64,000 nucleotides of DNA from Oscheius dolichura (taxonomy: Eukaryota; Nematoda; Chromadorea; Rhabditida; Rhabditidae): contig OW051496.1 of the NCBI GenBank assembly GCA_932521035.1, positions 6,014,001-6,078,000 on the forward strand, given 5' to 3'. This document shows, in pieces, positions 23,739 to 35,597 of the stretch. The position numbers and the translations under genes were made by a program. The notes below the pieces were generated by a model that did not search any database, was not told the origin of the DNA, and was given only the letters and a program-made list of their open reading frames with translations. Each line of letters starts with the position of its first letter. Positions within the stretch are counted from its first letter, which is position 1.

Positions 23739-26158
23739 TCACTTAAGAAGAGCACTTACAACAGCACCGGCGTTGAGGTTACGCAGGTCAGAATATGTTT
23801 GACCACAACCGACAAAAACAATCGGCTGACCCGTTATATAAGTCATAGAAACGGCAGCACCGACCTGAATAAAAATTAGTGACTGACTTAGAAAATCTTA
23901 CCTTATCATCTATAGTATCAAATTTAGTAAGAACAATTCCATCAATAAGACGTGCTTCTTTACCGGGAGCAGCATGATCGGCTAAAGCTTGATTGAATTT
24001 GACAAGTTGATCCACAGCTTCGTTTCCTACCAAAGCTTCACCAACAAACAAAACCAGATCCGGTTCATTTACTCGAATCAACTATAAAAATATTAACGAC
24101 TATAATTAACGGCTAACCTTAGCCAACTCTCTCATCAGGGGCTCATTATCTTGCATTCTTCCAGCTGTATCAACAAGAACAACATCAATGCCCCTCTCTT
24201 GCGCAATTTGAATTGCTGACATAGCTAACGTGGCCGAATCTTTACCGTATCCTTGCTCGTAAAGCTATAATTAAAAAGAATTATCTTGAATTTTCCAAGT
24301 TACCTGGACGCAATTATTGTGAAGCGCATTAAGATGTTTAGTATGAGTACGAAGCTGTTCCACAGCACCAGCACGGAAAGTATCACCAGCTGCAATCAAA
24401 ACACGATGACCATTTTCATTAAGCCAGAACGTGATCTTCGCAAGATTTGTACTTTTCCCGACTCCATTTACTCCACAGAAAACAATCACATAAGGTCGGC
24501 TTTCTCTTTTTGCTTCTACGACATCACGTAGAATATCAACACGTCTTTTGGGAGTTAAAAGCTGTAATCAAAAAGATAAAAGCAAAATTGGAACAAACTT
24601 GTGTTAGTGATTCTTTGATTGCCTCTTTTACTTCGGTAGATACACGACTAAAGGTACTAATAACCTTTCCTTCCAGTTTGCGACTAACAGATTGACAAAT
24701 TTTGTCTGCAGGTTCAACAGCAACATTTTTGACTAAAATTCTACATTTTTTCTACCATCAATATGACGTACGGATGAGATTTTCCTTCATTTTCTCGAGT
24801 ACAGCTTCCAAATCCTCTGCAGTAAGTTTTTTGTTGCCCACTAGTCCCTTGAAGGCACTGAACCATCCACCGCTCGACGTATTTTGTGCAATAATTCTAA
24901 AAAAGAAGTAAATGCAAAATAAAATTTTAAACATACTCGTCCTCTTCTTCACTTTCATCATCACTTTCTTTGAGCACCTGTAGATTAGCTGATTTTCCAA
25001 CATACTTTCGTTGCTCTTCAACAAATTTAGCGTCTTCTTCTTCGCGAGGAGAACCTGCGAGCTAAATAAGTTAATTCTTAATGTAAAACTAGTCAGCAAA
25101 CATTTTGATCTTTATCGGAAGAGAAATCTAAAGTTTTAGCATCTGCTGACTGCCCACTCAATTCCCACACACGAGCCTGCTTGACTTTTTTTGTTGGCTC
25201 TGAGATGTCAGCTATTCTGAATTTAAGCCGTAAAATATTTATAATAAGACATACTTTGCAGCTGGTTTTTTCTTTCCTCCTTGCATTTTTCTCATAAATG
25301 CTTCTCGATTTTTTGCAACTTCCTCATCGTCGCTTTTAGGTGAGCCTGGGGTGGATCCAATGTCACTACCAGAATCAGCAGAATCGCTGCAATGTCCAAT
25401 ATCAAGAAGTAAAGCAAAAAATAAAACATATGTAGACAACTTACATTTGTGGTGTGATGTCCTCTTTTTTTGACTTCTTAGCATCCTCTTTCTTTTTTGC
25501 ACCTTTTTTGTCGTCTCCTGGACGGCTGATAATCATAGATTCAACGGTCTTCTGTGATTTAGCACTCTCCTAAAACATTTATTTAACAAAAACTGCGTTA
25601 AAAATGCTTACTTGGAAGGTTTTTGGTTTCTTGACAACGTCATTAGAACGCATCGAAATTTTTACACAATCATAATTAATTTTTTCAAATTCCTCATTGA
25701 AATGTTTGAAAGCTGATGAGCCATGTTGATACATAAGCTATAAATATAGTAAAAAGGAATAAAGAACTTGTTTTACTTGTTTGTTGTCTAAAACATTTTT
25801 ATATAAATCGCGGAATCTATGCGAAACATCGTCAAGCAGCTTGTCGGTGTAAGAAAGTTGCAAAATGGACTGATAAATAACCTGAATTAAGCGTAACAAA
25901 GATAGGCATAAGTAGTTACCACAAAAACCAGATCGAACTCATTGTCTAGTTTATACTTGAGCGTCATACTATTGTGCTTATATTGAGATACATCACCGCG
26001 TTGCTAAATAGATTCCCATACTTGCTTATCAAATAACAAACCTGCATGAGTACCTCCTTGATGAGAGAATTGACTGATTCGGTAAAAAGGTTGGTGCCTT
26101 CTTGGAAGCACCAGAGGACAATTCCACCTTTTCCAAAAATTGTAAAAAGCTCTATCAT
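23739..26158 (-). CDS. SRPRA: Signal recognition particle receptor subunit alpha (docking protein)
   Basis: This ER-membrane-associated GTPase receives the SRP-ribosome complex and hands it to the translocon. The first exon gives [20 protein letters not shown], the conserved longin-like SRX domain that binds the beta subunit. It is followed by [19 protein letters not shown] charged Lys/Ser/Asp-rich linker contains [17 protein letters not shown] and RVWELSG. The NG domain shows G1 as [15 protein letters not shown], then [15 protein letters not shown], a DTAGRMQD element and G4 as TKFDTIDDK. The end is [19 protein letters not shown] before TGA 23739-23741. Many short introns (about 35-60 nt) interrupt it. 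The acceptor ctttttttcag ends 2 nt before the ATG, suggesting trans-splicing. It is essentially full length. Confidence 0.95.
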
Positions 26159-26218
26159 CTCTGAAAAAAAGTTGTTTAACTTGGCTACATATAGGCAAAG
26201 TAGGTCTTATTACTACAG

Positions 26219-26462
26219 ATGAGAACACAAGAAAAAACGTGGATGGGGCAATTGAAAAAAAGGCTAAAAACAACAAATTTGGACAATATTGCTCACGTGG
26301 AAGCTCCTTTTTACGCGCTAAACGGCGAGTGACTACTGAAAAGAGCGTTCCACTGGAGCTTGATGGACGGCTTCATCTATTCACTTCAGTGCTGTTGCAT
26401 CATATAAATGTCTATGGGAAAGAAGACATGGCACTCTTCGGACAATCTTTGATAAAGCATGA
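26219..26462 (+). CDS. Possible small protein gene, head to head with SRPRA
   Basis: An ATG directly follows an acceptor-like ttattactacag. Two exons (26219-26328 and 26390-26462, 61-nt intron with GT-AG ends) give a basic protein of about 60 residues starting MRTQEKTWMGQLKKRL and ending LRTIFDKA. I recognise no family. The reading rests only on splice-site form and frame; competing frames downstream (up to about 26,600) are also open and basic. Its start is 60 bp from the SRPRA start, so the two would share a very short divergent control region. Confidence 0.35.
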
Positions 26463-27868
26463 TCCAATAAACAAAATTAAAAAAAAAATTATATTCATAA
26501 AAAAGGAACTTCAAAGCGAAAGAAACCTAAAAAGCAGTGCCGAACAATTCGTAATCATAAGAAGAACAGGTCCAAGATGAACATTACATTTCCACTTTTT
26601 TAATTGATAACTGATAATGGTAGATGGGTATTGTAGAACTAGAGTAGCTGCTCGTCCCCGCTCCGTTGTCTATTTGCCATTGACATTCCCACCTGACCCA
26701 TTGACGAAAGCCTCAAAGAGAAAGCGCCACACCTCTCTTGTTTTCCTCCTTCCGTCCGGTTTGCCTGTATTGATCTACGCGCTCCCGCCATCTTCCCGTC
26801 TTCTTTTTACTCTACATTTACTTCATTCTCCAATCTTTTGTCTCCGTGGCCGTTTCCCATGAAATTCGAGCCTCCATCCGAGGGAGGTATAGTTCCGTCC
26901 TTGGCAGTAATCTCCTCTCCCACAATGCCCGGTCCCCAGCGGGTCATCTCTCCTCCCCAAATGCAAATCTCCCATTTTGCCCAAATTGCCCTGTTGACCC
27001 CTGGCCGTCTCCGTCCTCCTGTTATTCCTCATCCGTCACTGCCACCACATTATCTCCGTTTTTATCGGCTCACAACATTCTGTTCTCTCCTTTTAAATTG
27101 CGGTCGTCACTCTCCAACTTGTCCCTCGGCTTTTTGAAATTGATCGTCACAGCTGTTCCACCCTCGCCCGGAGAAGTCCCAATTTCACAGCTGGCTGCCT
27201 CGATATCGGACGAGTTCGGCGGGGACAAAGCGCCTGGCCGAAATTGGTCGGACCCACCGGCTGGAGGGGTCCTTATCGTATTTGGGCGACTTGTGACGAG
27301 TGTCCTCCCGCTGATTGAGTTATTCCACTTCCTCCCCCTCCGAATGGCGTCGCCCCCTGCCCAACGCCACGTTAATGACCAATTTCGGCGTCTCCCATCC
27401 TCCCCAAATATATCTTCTTCCTCTCAACTGGAAATGAGAAAACCAGAGGCCGCTGCTCCCGGGAGACTGGGCCCCGGTTGCGGAGTGACCCGGATTGACT
27501 GCATCCATCCCGCCACCTGGGTTCTACCTCGTCCTCCCGATATGCCGTCCCATAAATCAGCTGTCCCCCCTCCAAATCGAGCCGCCCTCCCCTTCCCCCC
27601 AGGACCACCGGATTCGTTTTCGTCGTCTTTTTTAATTTGCCTCGTAAATTTCTGCCCCTTTCGGCGACCTTCTCTCATCTGGCCGCCGCCCCCACCGTAA
27701 TCACTCTAATCAGCCCCGGCGCGTGTCGTCTTCATGCAATTCCGAGTGAACTCCGTCCGGCCGGAAGCCCTCCTCGGCTATCATTTCAGTAATGTTTTCC
27801 GTCTCCTACTTGTCCTCCCCGAGCCGTCCCCCATCCAATTTGAGTATTCAGCCCTCTCGCCCCGGCAG
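26463..27868. other. Spacer with pyrimidine-rich plus strand
   Basis: The AT-rich part ends near 26,640 and is followed by GC-rich, pyrimidine-rich DNA. A frame of 284 codons at 26846-27700 stays open because C/T-rich sequence contains few stop triplets; it has Pro/Ser-rich translation, no domain and no splice logic. I see no gene here. Confidence 0.55.
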
Positions 27869-28644
27869 ATGTATTTCGGACTCTACGACTGGCTGTCCCA
27901 TCCGACGCCCGGCTCCCGGTGCAGCTGTAATCTCAACATCAAGGTAGCCTCCCTCTTACCTCCTCCCAGTCAATTCCACCTTCAGAAGAGCATCCTCCTC
28001 GGGGTGACGTTTCTCATGTTGCTGGCTCTCGGGATGGCCCAGTATCTCTTCATCGAGAAGTTCTACCTCATCATCCCTCCTCTGAGTGAGTCCCTTGGCC
28101 ATCCATCCCCATCTCCCGTCTTCTAGGTCATGCCATCCTCTTCCTCCTGGAGCTGCTCTCGTTCCTCTTCTTCGTCTACGCCCTCTATTCCGAACGGGCC
28201 GTCCTCTTCCTGCCCCTCCTCATCACCCAGGTCTCTCTGTCCCCTCTCCTCTCTAACAATCCTAGTCAGATACTCCGAGTGGTCTCCCTCTTCGCCGTCA
28301 TGGTCTACTACTCCTATCAACTGCTCGCCCCCGAGCCCGCGCCCCCCTCTATTCATATTCCCGCCCTACAGTATGACGACTACCACAAGACCAGTGAGTA
28401 TCCTCTCGTCCTTCTCCCAGTCTCCTCTTTAGAAGCCTTCAAGGCGTCTCTCCTTGGCCATCTGACGTTCCTCTTCGCCGGTCACCTCTTCCTGGCCTAC
28501 GTCTTGTTCGCCTGCTACCGGATGTACTCAGGCTCACCCTCGCGTCGTCCCCAGAAGGAGTACGAGATTGCCCGGCCCGTGCACAGTGTCATAGTCCTGG
28601 AACAGCCCATCGAGCAGGCCAGTCTCTCCCTCGGCTCCCGCTAA
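27869..28644 (+). CDS. Four-helix membrane protein, nematode-type, unknown function
   Basis: The start MYFGLYDWLSHPTPGSRCSC is followed by four hydrophobic segments: ILLGVTFLMLLALGMAQYLFI, ILFLLELLSFLFFVYALY, ILRVVSLFAVMVYYSYQLL and LTFLFAGHLFLAYVLFACY. After the last helix comes a basic cytoplasmic tail with SRRPQKEYEIARPVHSV. Five exons are joined by 38-45-nt introns (first at about 27944-27985). The ATG directly follows an acceptor (ctcgccccggcag), consistent with trans-splicing. The stop is taken at 28642-28644; a further GT-AG pair would replace the last residues. Such small tetra-span proteins are common in nematodes and mostly uncharacterised. It runs convergent with the SANT-like gene, 139 bp apart. 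Confidence 0.72.
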
Positions 28645-28783
28645 TCTTCCCCTTTTCAGGCCATGTACGGGAAGAAGCCCCTACAGTAGCCGGGCCTTAT
28701 CTGTCTCCTCCACGGGTCTTCCCCACGTGTACTGTACTCTACAAGGTTAACCATAAACACATCTTTAATGGCTTCTCTCGAGA

Positions 28784-30144
28784 TCATTCCATCAGTCTTT
28801 GGAGTGTCTGGGTGAAGGTGTCCATCACCTGAGCTTGTCTCCTTTGGAGGTCGGCCATCTGATTCAGGTAGTGAATCTGGGCGGCCATCAGCGTCTCCAT
28901 CGTCTGGGTCTTCCTATCCTGGTCGACGGCACTCATATAGGAATGGGTCGGGGTCAAGAACAGGGGAACATTAGCTGGATTATCGTATCCACAAGGAAGC
29001 TGAACAGTGGATTGGTTGGATCTGGAGGAGACAGACCAGAAGGCCGTTAGTTGCCAGAAACGGGGCTGTTGGGACTGTCAGAGGACTGGGCAGAGGCCTC
29101 TCTTCCGTGTCCACCTGAAAACGACGGAGTGAAAAAGAAGCAGTACAGTATCCGCCTTGATGTTCTTCCATGTATCTTGAAGTGCAACATGCGGATGGAG
29201 ATTGTCCTTCTTTCCGGGCCGGCTGTCCTCGCAGTTATGGAACAAGGCGTTGACTCGCTTGTCGTCCACACTCCCCGGGCTGAATCCCTTCTTTTAGAGA
29301 ATGAGTCAACCCACTTGACCACTGCCTCCTCGATCACCTCCTCTGGTACTTTCTGTCTCTGATGTCTCCAAATTATCTGAACCTGCTCCGCCGAGATGGC
29401 CTTCCCACACTTTTCCAGGATTATTTCCCTAATCTCCTGCCAGGCGATGGAACGGGCTTGATTGGCTTGTCGAGTTCTAGACAGGAATAGCCAGAAAATG
29501 GGGATTACCGTGACTTGGAGTTACTCTTGGAGGTGAGAACACTGGCCCTTCGGAGGACCTCCTTGACGATCAGCCGATACGCATCCGGGGGGAGCATGGT
29601 CCTCCCCGGCAGCAGTTGCTCGCACACCAGGTTCTAGACGGGTACAATGCTTATGGACTAATCCTAGTCTTACGGTATTCCGCTTCCTTTGAGGTTCTCC
29701 TTCCATTCCGTCCTCGTGGACATCGCAGAGCTGGAACTGCCTCGGTTAGAATGAAGGGTAGACAACCTACCGATTTGATAGAGTCATCTGATCGGGGATC
29801 GTCATTGCATTTTTGGCTACTAAATGAACTACTGTTCGATTGATTCTCTTTCACCTTTTACTATTTAATTCCTCAATTTCTTGGCTCCAAAGCGATCGCA
29901 ACTCTTCGATGTTGAGTTTGCGTCCATGGCGCATGGTAGCCAAGGTGAGGATCTCCACCCATACGGTGTCCCTCTTCTGAAAAGAGTAAACATAGACCAG
30001 AGGGAGGAAAAGAAAACCCACGGTGATATCGAGGACAGCCTCTTTCCTCTGGGCCATCTCCCTGGCCAGCCATCGCTTGAATTCGGCCTCGTTCTCCCTC
30101 ACGACGGGTCTCTTCCGAGTGGTGAAAAAGGGCGCCTTGGACAT
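28784..30144 (-). CDS. Myb/SANT-like DNA-binding protein with two related helical units
   Basis: Eight exons give a protein with two similar helix-rich blocks: KRDTVWVEILTLATMRHGRK with LNIEELRSLW, and RSIAWQEIREIILEKCGKAI with SAEQVQIIW. The shared spacing W-x2-I-x6-10-G/K-x3-5-W resembles Myb/SANT-like domains of transposon-derived regulators such as the NAIF1/MADF type; this is a pattern judgement, not a search. A Ser/Asp-rich linker separates the blocks. The C-terminus is a coiled coil (METLMAAQIHYLNQMADLQR) ending at TGA 28784-28786, typical of an oligomerisation tail. Introns are 29-47 nt. No acceptor precedes the ATG at 30144. Expected location is the nucleus. Confidence 0.68.
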
Positions 30145-30525
30145 TGGGAAGCGGCACGGCACAGGCTGCCTATAAGCGCCGTGTTGTTTCCTTGCCACAA
30201 AATAGAGACGGCTGTCGCCGTTCTGGGTCTCGCCCGAGACTGTCCACCCTCGGTCGCCGTTACCTGCCCCCTTCTCAAAAACACAGTCTTTTTCGTGTCT
30301 CGTCTCTCCCGAGATCTCCGCTCTATCGTGATCGTGGCCACAATTGATTATGCAAGAGGGACAGGGAATATCAAACATGGCCGGGCAGATTGGGGCAATG
30401 GCTTCGAGAGACTCGTCCGCTATGTCCGACGACTCGCCATCCGTGGAGAATTCCCTGTCAAACGGTGTGGAATATGGTCAAGAAGCCGCCTGCTAATCCC
30501 TTAATTCGCCTGCTCGGCCCATTCC

Positions 30526-31327
30526 ATGTCCGGCTCTCTCCACCGATGGTTATTCTCTGTCCTCCTCGCCGTTTCGCTTTCTGTCGACGCCTGCAAGTGA
30601 GGCTCTAATATGTCCTCCATCCCAATGGGTTCAGATTGTCGGACGAGTTCATGGCCTGTCCCATTGCCCGTGATCTGCCCTCCGACCGCCTAGGGTGCCG
30701 AAAAGACGCGAAGAACAGAGTGAGTGTGCCCCGTACTCGTTTCAAATATCTTGCAGGCAATGGTCGCCTGTCCCAAAGATGACCACTCGTGTCTAGTTAT
30801 CCTCAATGCAAATAACACGGCGAAGGTCCAGACTCTGGAAGAGGGCCTCTGCATCAGGAACAGCGATAACGACATCGTCCGTGTGTTTGAAGTCTGTTCA
30901 TTGGAATATTCGAAATGGTCTTTTAGAAAAATGGGAAATATAACGAGACCCAGTACGGGAAGTCATACTTCCAATGGGAAAATCCTTGTTTTATGGGAGA
31001 CGAGGAATACTTGGTGGAGTCGAACCACGCCCGGCTAAGAGAGACGAAAGTGTGTTGCAGTGAAAAATGCGCAAAGAAGGATCCTGCCGATTGGGCAAAG
31101 GTTAGCCACTATTAGACTGTAATCGCTTCTCAGGATATGAGAGTGGTGTGGATGACCTTCGTGGGTGGTGCTTTTACCGGAATTTTTGCATTTGTGTTGA
31201 CGTTTTCTGGAACTTATGAGTAAGCTTCAGAGCTTCTTCAGATAAAACCCCTTTTAGAATGTATAAGAAGAGAAAAGCCACGCAGCTGGTTCACAGAGAC
31301 TCACCGCCTAAAAAAGGATCTCATTGA
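30526..31327 (+). CDS. Cysteine-rich single-pass membrane protein (type I)
   Basis: The signal peptide (LHRWLFSVLLAVSLSVDA) is followed by an ectodomain with about twelve cysteines, an N-glycosylation site in LNANNTAKV and a closing CCSEKC cluster. One helix, WMTFVGGAFTGIFAFVLTF, and a short basic cytoplasmic tail (MYKKRKATQLVHRD) follow, with TGA at 31325-31327. Five introns of about 33-45 nt keep phase. The CC-x3-C group just before the membrane recalls Ly6/uPAR-like or nematode CX-type modules, but the assignment is weak. It lies between two minus-strand genes. Confidence 0.7.
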
Positions 31328-31537
31328 TGACTACACGATAACTCTCAGATTAATAAAAATGATATCAGTGTTTATTAGTTCAAGATAACACTAATATCAT
31401 ATCACAAATATACGATTAACACAAATATAACAAAGTAAAGAAGAAAACACATTTGACACAGGGATAGACGCAAATAACGTGTCGGTCCAACCGTATATTG
31501 AAGTGGTATGAGGGTCTTTGAAAATTTAACAAACTGT

Positions 31538-34500
31538 TTAAATATCCATAAAGTGACGGCTAGGACGAACGACACGCCCACGAGAGGTACGAGAAGGTAA
31601 ATTAAGTGGAGACTCATGTGCTGGCTCTGGTTCGTAAACAACTTCTTCCTTTTCTTCTTTGACCAAAATTTCCTTAGGGCGACGTCCACGTTTCTGTATG
31701 CTCAAATAAGATAAAATACATAGGAATGATACTTTTTTAGCAACTGGTGGTTCTGGTTCATCCTGCTCAACAATAATTTGTTCTTGTTCCTCCAAATGGC
31801 CGCTCATGTCCAATGGCGGACTTCCTTTAACGGCACTAGTAGTAGGTATATCCATCTGGAAATGTCTGGTTAAGCGAATAAAAATGGCCTACGTGATTGA
31901 CACTAATATACGATCCATCTATAACATCAATTTGCCCATCTGTTATTACGGTTTCATCACCATACTCTTGATTATCCACCATTTCTTGTGGCATTTCATC
32001 CCCAGATCTTCTTGATAGCATCATAGGGCTCTGTGTAATATGATGAATATAAAAGACGGATGTCACCTACCTTTTCACTCTTGATCATTTTGGAATCTTC
32101 TTCCATATCTTTGAGATCATGTACTGATTTCATTCTAGTTATAGCAGCGGCCTTAAAATGGTAATTCTTCGAATCTAAAGCTGCTTACTTCTTTGACTAA
32201 ACTACAAATATTTTCCAGGTGTTCTGTAGCCATATCCGCGAAAGTGGATGTACGAATATATCGTCCAAGATGAAAAACATTATTTCTAATTGATTCACGT
32301 AGATGCCTGCAATATACAGTATACCATACAGAGGATAGAAATGCGACCTTCTTTTGTTTTCAGCGCGTTTCATATCTGCCATGTCACGCAAAATATTTGC
32401 CTCATTGCTCATATATTGTTCTAGACATTTTTGTTCTGTCTCAGTTAGCGGATCTAAAAATGTATTTATTTTAACAAATTAAGCTAAAGCATACCATTTC
32501 TGTCGATCACCAGTTGATCGCATTCCGCTGCAATATTTTTACCCTCTTGTTTGGCCTTATTTCTTTTCCTCGCGTTACTATTTCTTGTAGAAATTACAGC
32601 GCTTATATCTTTGGGAGTCAATGTCAATAATTTACGTTCAACTGCAGAACCAGGTAGAGAAAAATGTTCTCTTTCCTCTGTAAATTTAAAGTTTAAAAAA
32701 ATATACGACGCAAACCTTGTAAAACCATAAGTATAACCGGAGGTGCTAGCTGCTTACGATGCATTTCATAAATGCGCTCTTTTACAGGATTTGGTAATCG
32801 AAGTCTCTCGTCTTCGTGAAGATGATGATCACAATATCTCACTTCAATAGAACTTAAAATATCCGTTTACATAATTTAAATTATGACACTTACCCATCAG
32901 GAAGGAAAGCTTTACGGAAAAAGGCAGTGCATGCTTCTTCGGTGCGTAACTGTGGTTTTCCACCAACAGTAGGGTTAGCAAAAGGATCGTCAGGACGATC
33001 AATGACACCGCTACCTACAGGTTCTCCAAACAATCCCTGAATAACTCGAAAATTACGAAGCCATTTATATAACTTACAACTTCATCACATATTCTCATCG
33101 TTTTTTCTTTTGCCATTGCTTGAGTCCTGTTACAGCGGAAATATTGCACCATTCCTGTTTTTATCATTTTGTTTCCGCGAGACATGCGGAAATTTCCTCC
33201 CTTTGCTTCCAATTCACGCAAGAATGTCTCAAATTCTTGTTGTTGTGAAAATACTTCCGTCTTGATGTCGGTCGGAGCGTTATGTATTTGGTGCATATGC
33301 TCACAAAGCTTTTCTACTGTTCCTAATTTTTCACCGCACTGAAAATGGTTATTAAAAATTGGTTCAAGTTACTAACTCCAGGCACACCACACGGAAATCG
33401 TTTCGGTGTAAACATATTACAAATGCCATACTTCTTGATCATTCTGCTATGATGGTAAAAAATGGATCGTTTCAAGTGAAGTTTACAGCCTGGGCAAAAA
33501 CGGGCATCTGGTTGGAACTGCTGAAAACAATTTAGTTTACTTTTTAACTGGGTATACTGAAAGACGATGTAGGTAAAATGGATCGTAAGTGATAGACTAA
33601 CGTTTACGTTATTTACTATTATTTGATTTGGAGGATAACTGTTGGCATCTCCGGCATAATATTCTTCTCTCATTAATATATTGCCTCTGCGATGTTCCAT
33701 TTTAATACTACCTTCATCCTGAATAGCGAAGTAATGCAGAAGGGGTTAGTTTTACCCGATACTCCATTTCAACAAGGTCTGTCTCGTCCATTATGTATTG
33801 CATACCTTCATGCATTTGTGCTTCATCGTTACTATCGTAGTGTTCCACATCAATCTGTGTATCGTTACCGGTCTGGTTCTATAAATATAGTTTAAAGTAA
33901 CAGTGACACTTACATCTCCGTCATTTGCCTCCTCCAATTGTGGCATATCGTTAAAATCATTATGCTCCATACATTTTTTATTGTGGTGAATTTCATCATG
34001 TTGCTGATCCAGTTGCTCTTCCTCTAGAGAAAAAAAAACTACCTTTCTACTGTGATAATCTACCTTTGTATATTCTGGCAGCGGTTTCCTGCGGCACATC
34101 TCCATAATCAGAGTCATTTGGATACTGAAATCACATATAATCACTAGAAAAGTTTTAAAAGTACTCTTCTAAGGGATACCCTTGAACGAATAGATCCCTG
34201 CTCTCCTGTTGTCTCCAAGATCCGCTTAAAAGTCTCTCTCATACTGTCCGGAAGCACATCATAAATTTCACAAATTTCTAATTTTCTATAATAAAGAAAT
34301 AGATATGATTATTAAAAAAAGAAAAACCTTTTCTGTGTTTCTCTCCAGTCTTGCGGTTTATTCTGCTGTAGCGTGGCTACGGGCAGCAAACGCTTAGTAT
34401 GGGCAGGCACTAAAATTTAATTAAAATTTAAAGCAGCACTAAAAATTATTCAATTTAACATTTGCAACAATAAATACTCAAAAATTACCAGGAAAATTTG

Positions 34501-35118
34501 GTTTGGCTGATGCGGGTTGTCGCGATGTGCCTTGGTCATATGCAAAGCCTCGTTGTATCCCACTTCTGCGAAGTATACGAGGAGAACGCATAGAATCCTA
34601 CAAAACAGTGGTATTTTTTTAACAAATAAGAACATACTCGGCTTTGCATTGAAAGATTGTGGATGTATTCGTTTCTTATTTCCTTTTGAAGATCTTTTGA
34701 CCCTTGAGACAAGGCAACAAGTGATTCGGTTGCCATTTCAGCCTAACGAATGTTACAATTTATGGAAAGATTGGTTTACCTCTAAAATTTCCTCACCATT
34801 CCCATCCAATATGACTTCATCTCCGTTTATAAGTTGTTCTTCAACGTATTCTTCAATTTCTACATCTTCTGAAAATATTCCGTATGAAAATCACATGCAG
34901 CTTATACCTGCAAGCATATCCTCGTGTAATACTTCTTCCGAAATGATATCATCATGATCCATAACTAAAACAAGATATCAAAAAATACACAAAACATAGC
35001 TAAAAGAAGCAACTGAAATAAACTTACCGACATTACCATATTCATCCTCTTTTATTTGTTCCACATACAATGATTTACTCATTTCTGAGGGTTCCCCAGT
35101 TTGATGGTCAGATTCCAT
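31538..35118 (-). CDS. Nuclear C2H2 zinc-finger protein with AT-hook and MULE/FLYWCH-like region
   Basis: A multi-exon gene in AT-rich DNA. The N-terminus is acidic (DDIISEEVLHEDMLA, DVEIEEYVEEQLIN). In the middle are zinc-binding segments: RFCPGCKLHLKR with a paired HH, and CGVPGCGEKLGTVEKLCEHM with H-x4-H, a C2H2 finger. Next comes a region reading FRMSRGNKMIKTGMVQYFRC and IEVRYCDHHLHEDERLRLP, the layout of the DNA-binding part of MULE transposase/FLYWCH-type proteins, without any visible catalytic DDE core. A coiled-coil and acidic stretch follow. The C-terminus has an AT-hook core, KRGRRPKE, and ends HFMDI at TAA 31538-31540. The ATG at 35118 directly follows tataatttag, a candidate trans-splice acceptor. 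It is likely a chromatin or transcription factor; the target is unknown. Confidence 0.72.
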
Positions 35119-35597
35119 CTAAATTATATACAAATTATTTTAGGAATGAGTGCAGAAAGTTAGTAGCAAGATATAGTTGATTTTCTGAAGGTCATTCTTT
35201 TTCGAAAAACAAGCGTATTGATTTTTGCAAAGCTGACCCAAATGTGTGTTAGGTTCATTTCTGAATGTTATACAACTCGTTTCTGAGAGTAAATACTGAA
35301 AAGGCATGGAAAATAGTACATTCTACAAAAATGAAAATTGAAATGTCCATGGAGCGTTGGTTTATGCGGCTAGCGGGGCAAGATGGAGCGTATTTCCCTT
35401 CGCCGAGTATTCGCCACCCAACGCCGCCGCTCGCATCCTCTCCGCGTCGCGGTTTCATCGATTAGGGCACATTCACATCTATTATCGGCCGGTTAGCGAC
35501 TGTGTGGACAGTGCAAACCATTTTGGGCACTTCTACAAGGCCAAGAACATTTATTCGAAGGGCAAAATGAAAGAGAAATTTTATCTAGGGGAAAGAA
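35119..35597. other. Spacer between two minus-strand genes
   Basis: Composition changes from AT-rich to GC-rich near 35,370. I see no coding evidence beyond chance frames of 60-85 codons. Confidence 0.55.

Noticed and set aside
26239..26580. 113-codon GTG-started basic frame
   Set aside because: No ATG start, Lys-rich from A-run composition, and competes with a two-exon reading beginning at an acceptor-ATG.
26846..27700. 284-codon open frame on the plus strand
   Set aside because: The DNA is C/T-rich, which removes stop triplets by composition; the translation is Pro/Ser-rich without domain, signal or splice support.
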